Below, in pieces: positions 1 to 6,363 of a stretch of DNA of 13,465 nt. The position numbers and the translations under genes are program-made. The DNA is from Thermomicrobiales bacterium (GTDB lineage: Bacteria; Chloroflexota; Chloroflexia; Thermomicrobiales; UBA6265), in NCBI GenBank assembly GCA_030447145.1, contig JAUJLY010000034.1:1-13465 (forward strand), written 5' to 3'. Position 1 is the first letter of the stretch. Each line of letters begins with the position of its first letter. The notes beneath the pieces are model-generated. The model was given only the letters and a program-made list of their open reading frames with translations, made no database searches and was not told the DNA's origin.

Positions 1-1143
1 CGCATCCCAAACCTGTGAGGGCTGCAGCCCCATGTCCTGGCGCACCGCCTCCATCTGCGCCTCGGTTAGTAGCTGGGAGTGATTCAGGGGATCGCCCGCC
101 ATTGGCAGCCCGTATCCCTTCACGGTATAGGCGAAGATCACCACGGGACCATGCTCGATGCTGTCGGCCTCATTAAGGAGCTGGATGAGCTTTGGCAGAT
201 CGTGTCCGCCGAGGTTGGAGATTAACGTCGGGAGATCAGCATCAGAGACGTGCTTGACGGACGCCAGGATCGCCTTGTGCCGGTTTGCATCGGCGACATC
301 CGCCAGCCGGCGGCGTAGCTCCGCACCATCCGTGACACGGATAAGCGCCTGGTACTCTTCGTTAGGCATATCGTCGATGCGGTCCCGCAACGCAGCGCCG
401 CGCGGACTTTCCATCACCGCTTCGAGAGATGTTCCGTACTTGGCCTCCAGCACATGCCAGCCAGCTCCGGCAAAGAGTCGCTTCAGACGCGATGCCTTGA
501 TCCCCGGGATCACCCGGTCCAGGCTCTGGCGATTAAGGTCCACGATCCAGATAACGTTCCCGAGCCCCTGCACAGCCTCCTCGGCCACGGTCTCCCAGAC
601 GTTGCCTTCGTCGAGCTCCGCATCACCCATGAGGGCGATAAACCGGCCGGAAGTCACATCACCAAAGTGGAGATGGGCATACTCGCTGGCTAGCGCCGCA
701 TAGACCGGAGCGACAGCACCAAGGCCTACTGAGCCGGTTGAGAAATCGACCGGGTCCGGATCCTTCGTACGGGAAGGGTAGGACTGCAGCCCTCCAAACT
801 CGCGAAGCATCGTCAGATACTTTTGTTCCAGATTCCCGAGAAGATACTGGGCGGCATGATAAACAGGCGACGCATGGGGTTTAATTGAAACACGGTCACC
901 TGCTCTCAAGAAATGGAAGTAGAGGGCAGTAAGGATCGTGACGACCGATGCGGAACTGGCCTGATGCCCGCCTACCTTGGTTGGTTTATCCGGGTTTTCC
1001 CGGACGTTGTTGGCGTGATGCACGATCTGTGTAGCGAGCCAGAGGAGTCGCCTCTCGATTGCCTGGAGCGTCTCAATGTCGTGGGGATCAATACCGATCC
1101 CTTCATCTTCGCGGCGAGGTTTCGCCTGACGGAGCGTCACCAT
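1..1143 (-). CDS. Pyruvate dehydrogenase E1 / transketolase-like protein (N-terminal part, cut by window edge)
   Basis: The minus frame is open from an ATG at 1143 down to base 1, giving 381 residues without a stop. It reads as the ThDP-binding half of a homodimeric (AceE-type) pyruvate dehydrogenase E1 or a close transketolase relative. Visible motifs: GGHQASSASV at residues 58-67 (AceE: GGHMASFQSS), STGSVGLGAVAPVYA near 137, the ThDP/Mg motif GDAELDEGN at 173-181 followed by DLNRQSLD (AceE: NLQRLDG), FAGAGWHV, NLGGHD, and TVKGYGLPMAGDPLNH near the edge. The family decarboxylates pyruvate (E1 of the PDH complex) or transfers ketol units, in the cytoplasm. The start is supported by GGAAGGA about 7 nt upstream. 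The PYR and C-terminal domains lie outside the window, so PDH versus transketolase cannot be settled; the GGHDLPK and NLQRLD-like segments favour AceE-type. Confidence 0.88.
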   Translation of the reverse strand, partial: MVTLRQAKPRREDEGIGIDPHDIETLQAIERRLLWLATQIVHHANNVRENPDKPTKVGGHQASSASVVTILTALYFHFLRAGDRVSIKPHASPVYHAAQYLLGNLEQKYLTMLREFGGLQSYPSRTKDPDPVDFSTGSVGLGAVAPVYAALASEYAHLHFGDVTSGRFIALMGDAELDEGNVWETVAEEAVQGLGNVIWIVDLNRQSLDRVIPGIKASRLKRLFAGAGWHVLEAKYGTSLEAVMESPRGAALRDRIDDMPNEEYQALIRVTDGAELRRRLADVADANRHKAILASVKHVSDADLPTLISNLGGHDLPKLIQLLNEADSIEHGPVVIFAYTVKGYGLPMAGDPLNHSQLLTEAQMEAVRQDMGLQPSQVWDA

Positions 1144-1441
1144 TGGCTCGTCCTTCCTGTCCCGGTTCTGCTACCTCTCCCGCTCGGGCCCGTTAGCATC
1201 GAATCACGCGGCCATGCGTCCTCGAACGTCCAGGGGCAGTCACGGGAGCCGGTTCTTTTCTCACCATCAATGTCACACGGCCAGGAGGTTGTACCCACGG
1301 TGCTCATGAGGGGACAGCTCATCGCATGTGCAGAAACTCGCGTATGCTTGCTCTGCTACCGTTCGGGGAGTGGTCCACCGCTCCATGTTGCCCAACTCCG
1401 AACCGTTTCCTTGCATCCGACCATATTGAGTAAGAGCATAC
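1144..1441. other. Intergenic region between divergent E1-like gene and pdxH
   Basis: These 298 bases separate the divergently transcribed E1-like gene and pdxH and must carry both promoters. Short open frames here on both strands resemble no protein I know. I see no T-box or TPP-riboswitch core sequence and no long hairpin with a T-run. GGTAGCAGA occurs twice on the minus strand, which may be chance. No promoter stands out well enough to call. Confidence 0.5.
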
Positions 1442-2089
1442 ATGAACGAGCCCCTTTCCTCGATGCGAGTGTCCTACGAACATGCTCGCCTGGGCGATGA
1501 GGATGCCGACCGCGACCCGATCGCGCAGTTCTCGAGCTGGTTTGCCGAGGTGCTGGAAACCCACGTTGGTGAGGCCAACGCGCTCATTCTTTCGACGGTC
1601 GGGGTCGATGGTGTTCCATCCTCCCGTACGGTGCTGATGAAACAGTTTGATCAGCGAGGATTCGTGTTCTTTACGAATTATGAGAGTCAGAAGGGGAGGG
1701 AGATCGCTGCGAATCCACACGTCGCGGCGCTCTTCTACTGGCCATCACTTCAGCGCCAAGTGCGGATCGGGGGAATCGCGACACGCATTGGTGACGACGA
1801 ATCAGACGCCTATTTCCAGACCCGGCCCTGTGGAAGCCAGATCGGCGCCGTTGTGTCACCGCAAAGCCAGGAAATTCCCAACCGGGCGTGGCTCGAGGCC
1901 CGGTTCCAGCAGGCCAAGGAGGCGCTCGAACGCGGAGAGAAACTGAAACGCCCAAACCATTGGGGCGGATTTCGCATTGAACCGGACAGCATGGAGTTCT
2001 GGCAGGGCCGCCCGAACCGGCTGCATGACCGGATTGGCTATCGCCGTGGAGATGAGGGTTCCTGGAGCATGCACAGGCTGGCACCCTAG
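1442..2089 (+). CDS. pdxH: Pyridoxamine 5'-phosphate oxidase
   Basis: The 215-residue product aligns along its whole length with E. coli PdxH (218 aa). PdxH is the FMN-dependent oxidase that converts pyridoxine/pyridoxamine 5'-phosphate to pyridoxal 5'-phosphate with O2, in PLP synthesis and salvage. Conserved landmarks in order: DPIAQFSSWFAEV, the FMN-binding SSRTVLMKQFDQRGFVFFTN, SQKGREIAANPHVAALFYW, RQVRIGG, RPCGSQIGA, WGGFRI, and the C-terminal EFWQGRPNRLHDRI ending in RLAP exactly as in the E. coli enzyme. FMN- and PLP-contacting Arg, Lys, Ser, Gln, Trp and His residues all appear kept, so the enzyme is probably active. The Shine-Dalgarno before the ATG at 1442 is weak; an internal ATG at 1463 is possible but less conserved. 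Free-standing, divergent from the E1-like gene. Confidence 0.97.
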   Translation: MNEPLSSMRVSYEHARLGDEDADRDPIAQFSSWFAEVLETHVGEANALILSTVGVDGVPSSRTVLMKQFDQRGFVFFTNYESQKGREIAANPHVAALFYWPSLQRQVRIGGIATRIGDDESDAYFQTRPCGSQIGAVVSPQSQEIPNRAWLEARFQQAKEALERGEKLKRPNHWGGFRIEPDSMEFWQGRPNRLHDRIGYRRGDEGSWSMHRLAP

Positions 2090-2205
2090 CCCTCTTGCTG
2101 GCACAGGAGTTGCGTTCCCGGTCAAGAAGTCGCGTGAGGCCACCTCTGCTTTCGTTATCACACATCAGACTCACGCTGGAATCGGTCAAGACTGGAATCC
2201 CTTTC

Positions 2206-2643
2206 ATGAATCTCCATGCCCGCCTGTCAGGCGGCACCACATCAACAGAAATCGCCCACGTTTCGGGTCGGAACGCGTCCAGACCCACCATTCTCGTGGT
2301 GGACGATGAACCCCAGATCGTCGGGTTTCTCTCGGACCTCCTGGAGGACGAAGGCTACCGCGTATGCAACGCCTGTAACGGGCGAGAAGCGATACATATC
2401 CTGCAGCGAGAATCGCCTAGCCTGGTAATCTCTGACCTCATGATGCCCGATGTCGATGGGCATCAGCTCGTGTATTATATACATCGGCAAAAATCCGGGC
2501 AGGCACCAAAAGTAATCCTGATGAGCGCTATCGAGAGATGTTCCTCAAAACAGGGCGTACCATTCCTCCACAAGCCCTTCGAAATTGAAGATCTGCTTGA
2601 TCTCGTCGACGGCACGCTGGGTGATGGAGCACTCGTCAGCTGA
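2206..2643 (+). CDS. Single-domain response regulator (CheY-like receiver)
   Basis: A receiver domain of about 118 residues follows a roughly 27-residue polar tail; 145 residues from the ATG at 2206. All phosphorylation-site residues are present: acidic pair D33-D34 (ILVVDDEP), phospho-acceptor D77 (VISDLMMPDVDG), switch Ser107 (LMSA) and Lys123 (FLHKPF). No output domain follows, so it works by protein-protein contact or in a phosphorelay. No histidine kinase is encoded nearby, making it an orphan regulator. The frame is open upstream to a TTG at 2095, but those residues are not protein-like and the receiver fold starts well after 2206, so ATG 2206 is preferred although its Shine-Dalgarno is weak. 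The loop between Ser107 and Lys123 is short. It lies 116 nt after pdxH, possibly co-transcribed. Confidence 0.9.
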   Translation: MNLHARLSGGTTSTEIAHVSGRNASRPTILVVDDEPQIVGFLSDLLEDEGYRVCNACNGREAIHILQRESPSLVISDLMMPDVDGHQLVYYIHRQKSGQAPKVILMSAIERCSSKQGVPFLHKPFEIEDLLDLVDGTLGDGALVS

Positions 2644-2663
2644 CATAAATTGAAATCAGAGGT

Positions 2664-2692
2664 TTGACCGGGCAGGGGCCGTGTAGTAAGAT
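2664..2692 (+). promoter_or_regulatory. Sigma-70-type promoter of the tRNA-Glu gene
   Basis: TTGACC (2664-2669) and TAAGAT (2687-2692) are separated by exactly 17 nt. The predicted start, about base 2699-2700, lies some 10 nt before the tRNA. Position, spacing and hexamers agree with a housekeeping promoter. Confidence 0.7.
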
Positions 2693-2709
2693 ACCGACCG
2701 TTGCTTCAC

Positions 2710-2783
2710 GGCCCGTTCGTCTAGCGGCCTAGGACACCGCCCTCTCAAGGCGGAGATCAGGGGTTCGAATCCCCTACGGGCTA
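2710..2783 (+). tRNA. tRNA-Glu (anticodon CTC)
   Basis: A complete cloverleaf can be drawn. The acceptor stem GGCCCGT pairs with ACGGGCT (one terminal G-U), followed by TC at positions 8-9. The D arm GTCTAGCGGCCTAGGAC closely matches bacterial tRNA-Glu. The anticodon stem CCGCC/GGCGG encloses CTCTCAA, putting anticodon CTC at 2744-2746. The T arm is AGGGG-TTCGAAT-CCCCT and the discriminator base is A. The CCA end is not encoded (ACCTG follows), so it must be added after transcription. It decodes GAG; a TTC-anticodon tRNA-Glu is expected elsewhere in the genome. Confidence 0.97.
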
Positions 2784-2793
2784 CCTGCAATGT

Positions 2794-2827
2794 AAACGAC
2801 CTTCCTGCCAAGGCAGGAAGGTCGTTT
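2794..2827 (+). terminator. Intrinsic terminator after tRNA-Glu
   Basis: AAACGACCTTCCTGCC pairs perfectly with GGCAGGAAGGTCGTTT around an AA centre, and the stem runs into a TTTTT tract on the plus strand. It ends the tRNA transcript. On the minus strand the 3' side reads GTCGTTTACATT, a poorer U-tract, so it may also partly stop transcription coming from the candidate RNA at 3053. Confidence 0.92.
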
Positions 2828-2860
2828 TTCGCTCGCTGCGCAAATTATCTGGAGGTTTGA

Positions 2861-3053
2861 AACGAAAGTCCCGATAGGGGGGGCACAAGCACCATGCCCT
2901 GTCCAGGATCGTTTCGATACGACGCCCCGCAACGCGTATCGTTCGCCTCCTGCACCCCGCCGTTCACTTGGTGATTGAACAAAGCCCCGCAGCGATGTTC
3001 GCCATTCTGAACGCCGGTCGGCCGATGCCATGTGCCCAGCCCCTCGGGACTGT
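2861..3053 (-). ncRNA. Candidate structured small RNA, 6S-like architecture
   Basis: Transcription from the promoter at 3060-3089 would start near A3053, just before a sequence whose two ends pair over about 190 nt. AGTCCCGA (3051-3044) pairs with TCGGGACT (2874-2867). GGGG (3043-3040) pairs with CCCC (2880-2877). GGGCACA (3037-3031) pairs with TGTGCCC (2887-2881). GCATC (3028-3024) pairs with GGTGC (2893-2889). That is 24 bp with only small bulges. Inside are further hairpins, for example CGATACG with CGTATCG and GTTCA with TGAAC, and three copies of GCGGGG in or beside loops. No plausible protein is encoded on either strand. The size (about 193 nt), the long closing stem placed at the start site and the interrupted interior recall 6S RNA, the RNA mimic of an open promoter that binds RNA polymerase. 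I do not recognise conserved 6S, SRP, RNase P or tmRNA sequence, so the family is open. Confidence 0.5.
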
Positions 3054-3059
3054 ACGAAC

Positions 3060-3089
3060 ACTATATACGTACACATGACTGCTTGTCAA
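3060..3089 (-). promoter_or_regulatory. Strong sigma-70-type promoter of the candidate RNA
   Basis: On the minus strand TTGACA (3089-3084, perfect consensus) is followed after 18 nt by TATAGT (3065-3060). This is the best promoter match in the window. It points away from the yeeE/yedE genes into the gene-free stretch, with its predicted +1 (A3053) two bases before the closing stem of the candidate RNA. Confidence 0.65.
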
Positions 3090-3216
3090 GTACCTGATTT
3101 GTGGAATATCGAACCAGGAACCGAAGGGGATGGAACCAGTCTTCATGGAGCAGCGTTCGCTGAATTATCGAGGGCGTCGCCGCCTCCGGGCCTGGCCAGC
3201 GACGCGGCTACGATAT

Positions 3217-3252
3217 TGATCCGGTCAGCTCGACCGCGCAGTGACCGGATCA
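3217..3252 (-). terminator. Perfect 11-bp hairpin spanning the yedE stop codon
   Basis: TGATCCGGTCA (3217-3227) and TGACCGGATCA (3242-3252) form an 11-bp perfect inverted repeat around a 14-nt loop. The yedE TGA (3227-3225) lies in one arm. No U-tract follows on the minus strand, so this is either a non-canonical terminator or an mRNA 3'-end stabilising hairpin for the upstream operon. Confidence 0.45.
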
Positions 3253-3683
3253 GCGACGGCCAGGGGAGTTGCTTGAGGCGTGCTCACGATCATGTCTCGC
3301 AGCGTTATCCCGGCGACTATACCCACGGCGAGCACAATGCCCAGGACGCTGCCTCCGCCGATCATGGTCGACGCCGTGCCAGGGCAAGCGCCGGTGATCG
3401 CCCAGCCCGTACCGAACACCATACCGCCGAGTACGTGCTTACGCTCGGCGTTCCAGCGCCGCAGTTGCAACTGTCCCCCAAGCGGCGTCTGCCATCTCCG
3501 ACGTTCCAGCACCCGGAGGATCACGAAGGCCGTGCCAACAGCCGATGCCATCGTCAGGCCCGGCTCGAAATTCTCAAGCAAGAGCATCTCATGGATAACG
3601 TCGTACTGGTTGAAGCCAGCAGCCGCGAATACAGCCGCGAATCCCAGGCCGAACAATCCACATATGAGGGATAGACGACTCAT
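3225..3683 (-). CDS. YeeE/YedE family half-size sulfur transport protein (C-terminal-type half)
   Basis: A 152-residue hydrophobic protein with roughly four membrane segments. It carries the family signature GTGWAITGACPG at residues 91-102 with Cys100, matching the second conserved Cys motif of YeeE/YedE (TsuA-like) transporters, which move thiosulfate or related sulfur compounds across the cytoplasmic membrane. Full-length YeeE joins two homologous halves; here, as in many bacteria, they are separate genes. The start ATG overlaps the stop of the other half (ATGA at 3683-3680), so the two are translationally coupled and were built to act as a pair. The C-terminus ends in a short hydrophilic tail overlapping a hairpin. 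This half looks intact. No rhodanese, sulfurtransferase or TusA gene is present in the window to fix the substrate. Confidence 0.85.
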   Translation of the reverse strand: MSRLSLICGLFGLGFAAVFAAAGFNQYDVIHEMLLLENFEPGLTMASAVGTAFVILRVLERRRWQTPLGGQLQLRRWNAERKHVLGGMVFGTGWAITGACPGTASTMIGGGSVLGIVLAVGIVAGITLRDMIVSTPQATPLAVADPVTARSS

Positions 3684-4154
3684 AGCTCACCAGCTGTCAG
3701 CAGGTGCAGCAAGAAGGTCACAGCAACCGCGGTAACGACAAACGTGCAGACGGCGACCATACTCCCGCGCGATCCAGTGGCGCAACCGGTGAGACCGTGG
3801 CCGGAGGTACAGGCGCCTGCCCAGCGTGCGCCAAAACCGATCAATGCACCACCTTACCAGAAGAACAGCAATAAGGGCTGGCATGGGGAGATATTCGCCC
3901 AGGGCGCCGTATCCAGGCCCGGCTTGCGGGTTGCCGCCAAGAAAGGCCACCATCGCCGCCCCAGCAATGGTGCCTCCGAGGAACCAGAGTCGCCAGGTCT
4001 CAGTTGAGCAGCCCCGGGACCGGTCCACGAACTGGACATAGGCACCGCTGATTCCCAGATGATTGTTGGTAACCGCGTAGAGGCCGGCAACGAGAAGACC
4101 CATCAATGGGCCTACAACATACCGGGGTAGGGGGACAGGCAGGACATCGAACAT
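3680..4154 (-). pseudogene. YeeE/YedE family half-size sulfur transporter (N-terminal-type half), frameshifted
   Basis: Residues 1-100 from the ATG at 4154 read as a YeeE N-terminal half (membrane segments, GISGAYVQFVD, ending PALIAVLLV). The frame then slides into basic nonsense. Dropping one T at 3854/3855 restores GGALIGFGARWAGACTSGHG and onward, including the family's Cys motif (AGACTSGHGLTG, restored residues 112-123) and a last membrane helix, ending at the TGA that overlaps the start of the next gene. The restored protein is 157 residues. The Shine-Dalgarno GGAGG sits 6 nt before the start, and the PLD-like gene ends 11 nt upstream. Without the shift this would pair with the 3225-3683 product as a two-subunit sulfur importer. 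The extra base may be real decay or a sequence error; the run is only TT, so it is not a typical homopolymer error. Confidence 0.82.
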
Positions 4155-4165
4155 ACATGCCTCCG

Positions 4166-5374
4166 CTATTGGGTAACCAGCACAGTCGGTGACTGCAGGT
4201 GAATCAATCGGATTATAGGCGCATCCTGCTGAACGACAAGGGTGGCTCTGTTGCCGGTGCCCACAGGCTCTATTCCGATGTCTGCCAGACCGATGCGGAA
4301 GGGAGCAACCAATGCAACGGGTTCAGCGGGAATTGCCCTGAGCGAATCGCGTTCGTAGATAGCAACAACGCGCGAAACGAGTTGCTTATCGTTGATGACG
4401 ATACCCAGCTCACGGTTACGGTCCAACGACGTCATGGTGTAATTGTGTGATCCAATGAGCGCTGAATCAATATCGAAGATCATCGTCTTCGAGTGGATGT
4501 ACAAGGACTCCATCATTCGCACCTCGACGCCGTTGCGGGAGAGATCGACGAGCGCTTCGAGATCCTCAGGATCGACCGTGGCGTTGACGATCAGGCGAAC
4601 ACTGACACCTCGATTGACCGCATCCTGCAGCGTCTCGATAAGCCCGGTATCCCTGATCAGCTCGGCGTAGAAGTCGATCGAGGTCGCCGCCTCGCTGATC
4701 ATGCGCGTTATCCGCTCGCGACTATTCTCGGGGCTTACCACCAGCGGTCCTGCTGAGGCATTCGGGCGGGAACCATCCCAGTCGGCCTCGAATATTGACT
4801 GCGCATGATCGACAACATTGGGCTCCGTTGTCACAACGCCGTATTCCCGGTTTCCCTCGAACGCGGAGCGGGTGAGATTCTGGTTCATGATGAGGGCAAC
4901 GCGCCCATCGATCACCATGTATTTTGCGTGGGTGAACTGATACTGGTCCTGTCCCCATTGCACCTCCACGCCAGCAGCAATAAGCCGGTCCATCGCCTCC
5001 TGCTGGTCCCCAAACATGCCGAACGGATGCTGGTCGAGAATGACCCGCACACGAACACCTCACGATGCAGCATCGGTCAATGCCGTAAACACCGTCTCAT
5101 CCGTCAGCATGTAGATCGTGAGGTCAATGGTGCACTGAGCCGCGACGAGCTCTTCGATGACGGGCTCATGGCCGTCGTTGGGTTCTACGAACACGCCACT
5201 GACAATCGCTGGCCGCTCACGGAGCTTGCTGAGACACGTCACTACGTCGTCCACGAGCGACGAATTTCGTCCAGTAACTGTGCATCCGGCTAGAAGAAGA
5301 ACGGTCACCAGGAAGAGACAAAGGAACACTCCGCCGCGGGTGCGCGGAGGAGCAGGGGAGGACTGGCCCGTCAT
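4166..5374 (-). pseudogene. Phospholipase D-like lipoprotein interrupted by an in-frame TGA
   Basis: One continuous frame of 402 codons reads as an exported PLD-superfamily protein but is broken by TGA at 5062-5060 (codon 105). Before the stop: a signal peptide with lipobox LAGC (Cys31), then SGVFVEPNDG and TIDLTIYMLTDETVFTALTDAA, the usual first strand and helix of a PLD domain. After it the fold resumes at once with GVRVRVILDQHPFG. Both HKD motifs are present: H149-K151-D156 (HAKYMVID) with NQNLT, and H294-K296-D301 (HSKTMIFD) with SHNYT. The family hydrolyses phosphodiesters (phospholipids, or nucleic acid in Nuc/PLD6-type members). Families often have Arg at the stop position (RGVRVRV), and CGA to TGA is a single transition. 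TGA ends other genes here, so recoding is unlikely. A GTG at 5050 could express a fragment lacking the export signal. The gene lies 12 nt after the DinB-like gene. Confidence 0.85.
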
Positions 5375-5386
5375 GCGGGCGAGAAA

Positions 5387-5901
5387 CTACCGGAGAGGAA
5401 AGGCCCGATCGATTTGCCGCCGGTGCATATCGTAATGCTCCCAAGTATCCTCAGCAATGGTGGCCCTTACCCGGTCGATAATAGCACCGGACCCGGCAGA
5501 TGCTCCCTCAATAGCGGCGAGCAAGCGGACATGGTTGGCTCGCATCTCTTCCAGCAAGTCGGTGATGTCGTGGTCTGCCCGCAACTCGACCTCCCGGGCG
5601 TTGAACCCATTGGCATCCCGGATCACGAGCGGCTTCTCGCCGTCGCACAAAGCCTCCACCTTCCGCACGGCGACATCATCCCAGACCGCGATATGGCCCC
5701 CGGATCCTTCACCGACCACTCGCCGCATACACCGGGTTCTAGCACTGAGCGCGCAGGCACACGGTCGAGAAAGGAGCACCACTCACCCCAACTGGTATCC
5801 AGCAGATGGAGCAACCCCTGATTAGGGTCATCAGGTGTACACGATTCTCTGTGTGTCAACGGACTTTCCGGACGTAAGCATGTCCGCAACACGGCTGGCA
5901 T
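5387..5901 (-). pseudogene. DinB/ClbS-like four-helix-bundle protein, frameshifted
   Basis: Two overlapping frames together make one DinB-type protein. Upstream part: LLHLLDTSWGEWCSFLDRVP through GVCGEWSVKD. Downstream part: GGHIAVWDDVAVRKVEAL, FNAREVELRADHD and, at the C-terminus, TWEHYDMHRRQIDRA. The join is a missing base at the C5 run 5697-5701, where the family expects KDLxGHIAxWD. The His of GHIAVW and the two His of EHYDMH fit the metal-binding triad of DinB/maleylpyruvate-isomerase-like folds (thiol-dependent transferases; many members have no known reaction). The start is unclear: the frame opens at an ATG at 5901, but the first 25 residues are not typical and a later start is possible. 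A homopolymer sequencing error could also explain the break, in which case the gene is intact. Confidence 0.72.
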
Positions 5902-6079
5902 AGCAGCTCATATTCGGTCCGTCAAAGGGGTGCAAGAAGCCCGCCACTTATTGCCCCATTGAAACCGGGAACATAAATGCCGAGCTTCCGCACCACTGGA
6001 TGAGCCGCATGCACGGCTCCTCCGGATTCATTGGATGACAGGCGTCACCCCGGACCACTCATGCGCGCCGACGCAACGA

Positions 6080-6190
6080 TTAGTTGCGGCGCGGGTTCTC
6101 TACGCGGACAGGTACAAGCACTGGCTGGGGTCGCCGAAGTAGGGTTTCGATCCACTCGCGAATGAGCTTCAGCAACACTGTGTTCACCAT
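6080..6190 (-). CDS. Small protein of 36 residues, function unknown
   Basis: An ATG at 6190 is preceded by AGGAG at 5-6 nt, one of the better ribosome binding sites in the window. The frame encodes 36 residues ending in TAA at 6080. The first half (VLLKLIREWIETLLRRP) can form an amphipathic basic helix; the second is rich in Pro and Val (QPVLVPVRVENPRRN). A GC-rich hairpin (CGCGCC and GCAAC against GTTGC and GGCGCG, with a 3-nt bulge) overlaps the stop. The pattern suggests a small membrane-surface or partner-binding peptide, but I recognise no family. It could be chance; the ribosome site and helix amphipathicity are the only support. Confidence 0.4.
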   Translation of the reverse strand: MVNTVLLKLIREWIETLLRRPQPVLVPVRVENPRRN

Positions 6191-6266
6191 ATAACTCCTG
6201 CAACTTGGGATCGTCTTTGAGCACGACCCCCGGCTCTCTCACGTTGCCGATGCCCTTTACTGAGCT

Positions 6267-6286
6267 GATGGTCCATTTGTACCATC
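6267..6286. repeat. 6-bp inverted repeat upstream of the small ORF
   Basis: GATGGT (6267-6272) and ACCATC (6281-6286) flank an 8-nt spacer, about 77 nt before the small-ORF start on the minus strand. It could be an operator or a leader hairpin; a 6-bp arm can also arise by chance. Confidence 0.25.
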
Positions 6287-6363
6287 TTACCAATGAAATC
6301 GCTGCTCGTCACGACGATTTCCGGAAACGTGCTTTAACCTTGCAATGCTCGTGCCATAGTCTT

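Larger units (their letters stand above)
5902..6363. other. Gene-poor stretch with only small ORFs
   Basis: No recognisable gene of normal size lies here. The minus strand holds the 36-residue ORF at 6080-6190. It also has a 20-codon frame at 5948-6010 (ATG with GGAGGAG upstream) whose first residues, MRLIQW, resemble starts of small membrane proteins but which ends at once. A third overlapping frame reads VVRKLGIYVPGFNGAISGG and could be an eroded gene end. I cannot support the last two as genes. An inverted repeat at 6267-6286 is listed separately. Confidence 0.4.

Noticed and set aside
158..703. Long plus-strand open frames opposite the E1-like gene
   Set aside because: They are antisense to a strongly conserved ThDP enzyme and contain no recognisable domain; their length follows from GC-rich codon bias.
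2774..3146. Minus-strand open frames (100 and 60 residues) in the tRNA-yedE gap
   Set aside because: They cover the tRNA terminator and the candidate RNA, have no Shine-Dalgarno or family resemblance, and the RNA pairing explains the sequence better.
3130..3219. Short plus-strand frame starting MEPVFMEQRS after GAAGGGG
   Set aside because: Under 30 residues, Arg-rich at the end, stops within the yedE hairpin; no support beyond a purine run before the ATG.
3030..3674. 214-residue plus-strand frame opposite yedE
   Set aside because: Composition is His/Arg/Ser-rich and shadow-like; the minus strand has a clear membrane protein with a family motif.
5060..5062. TGA as a recoded (Trp, Gly or Sec) codon in the PLD gene
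   Set aside because: TGA ends other genes in the window (response regulator, neopullulanase, alkA), and no SECIS-like hairpin was seen right after it; plain nonsense is simpler.
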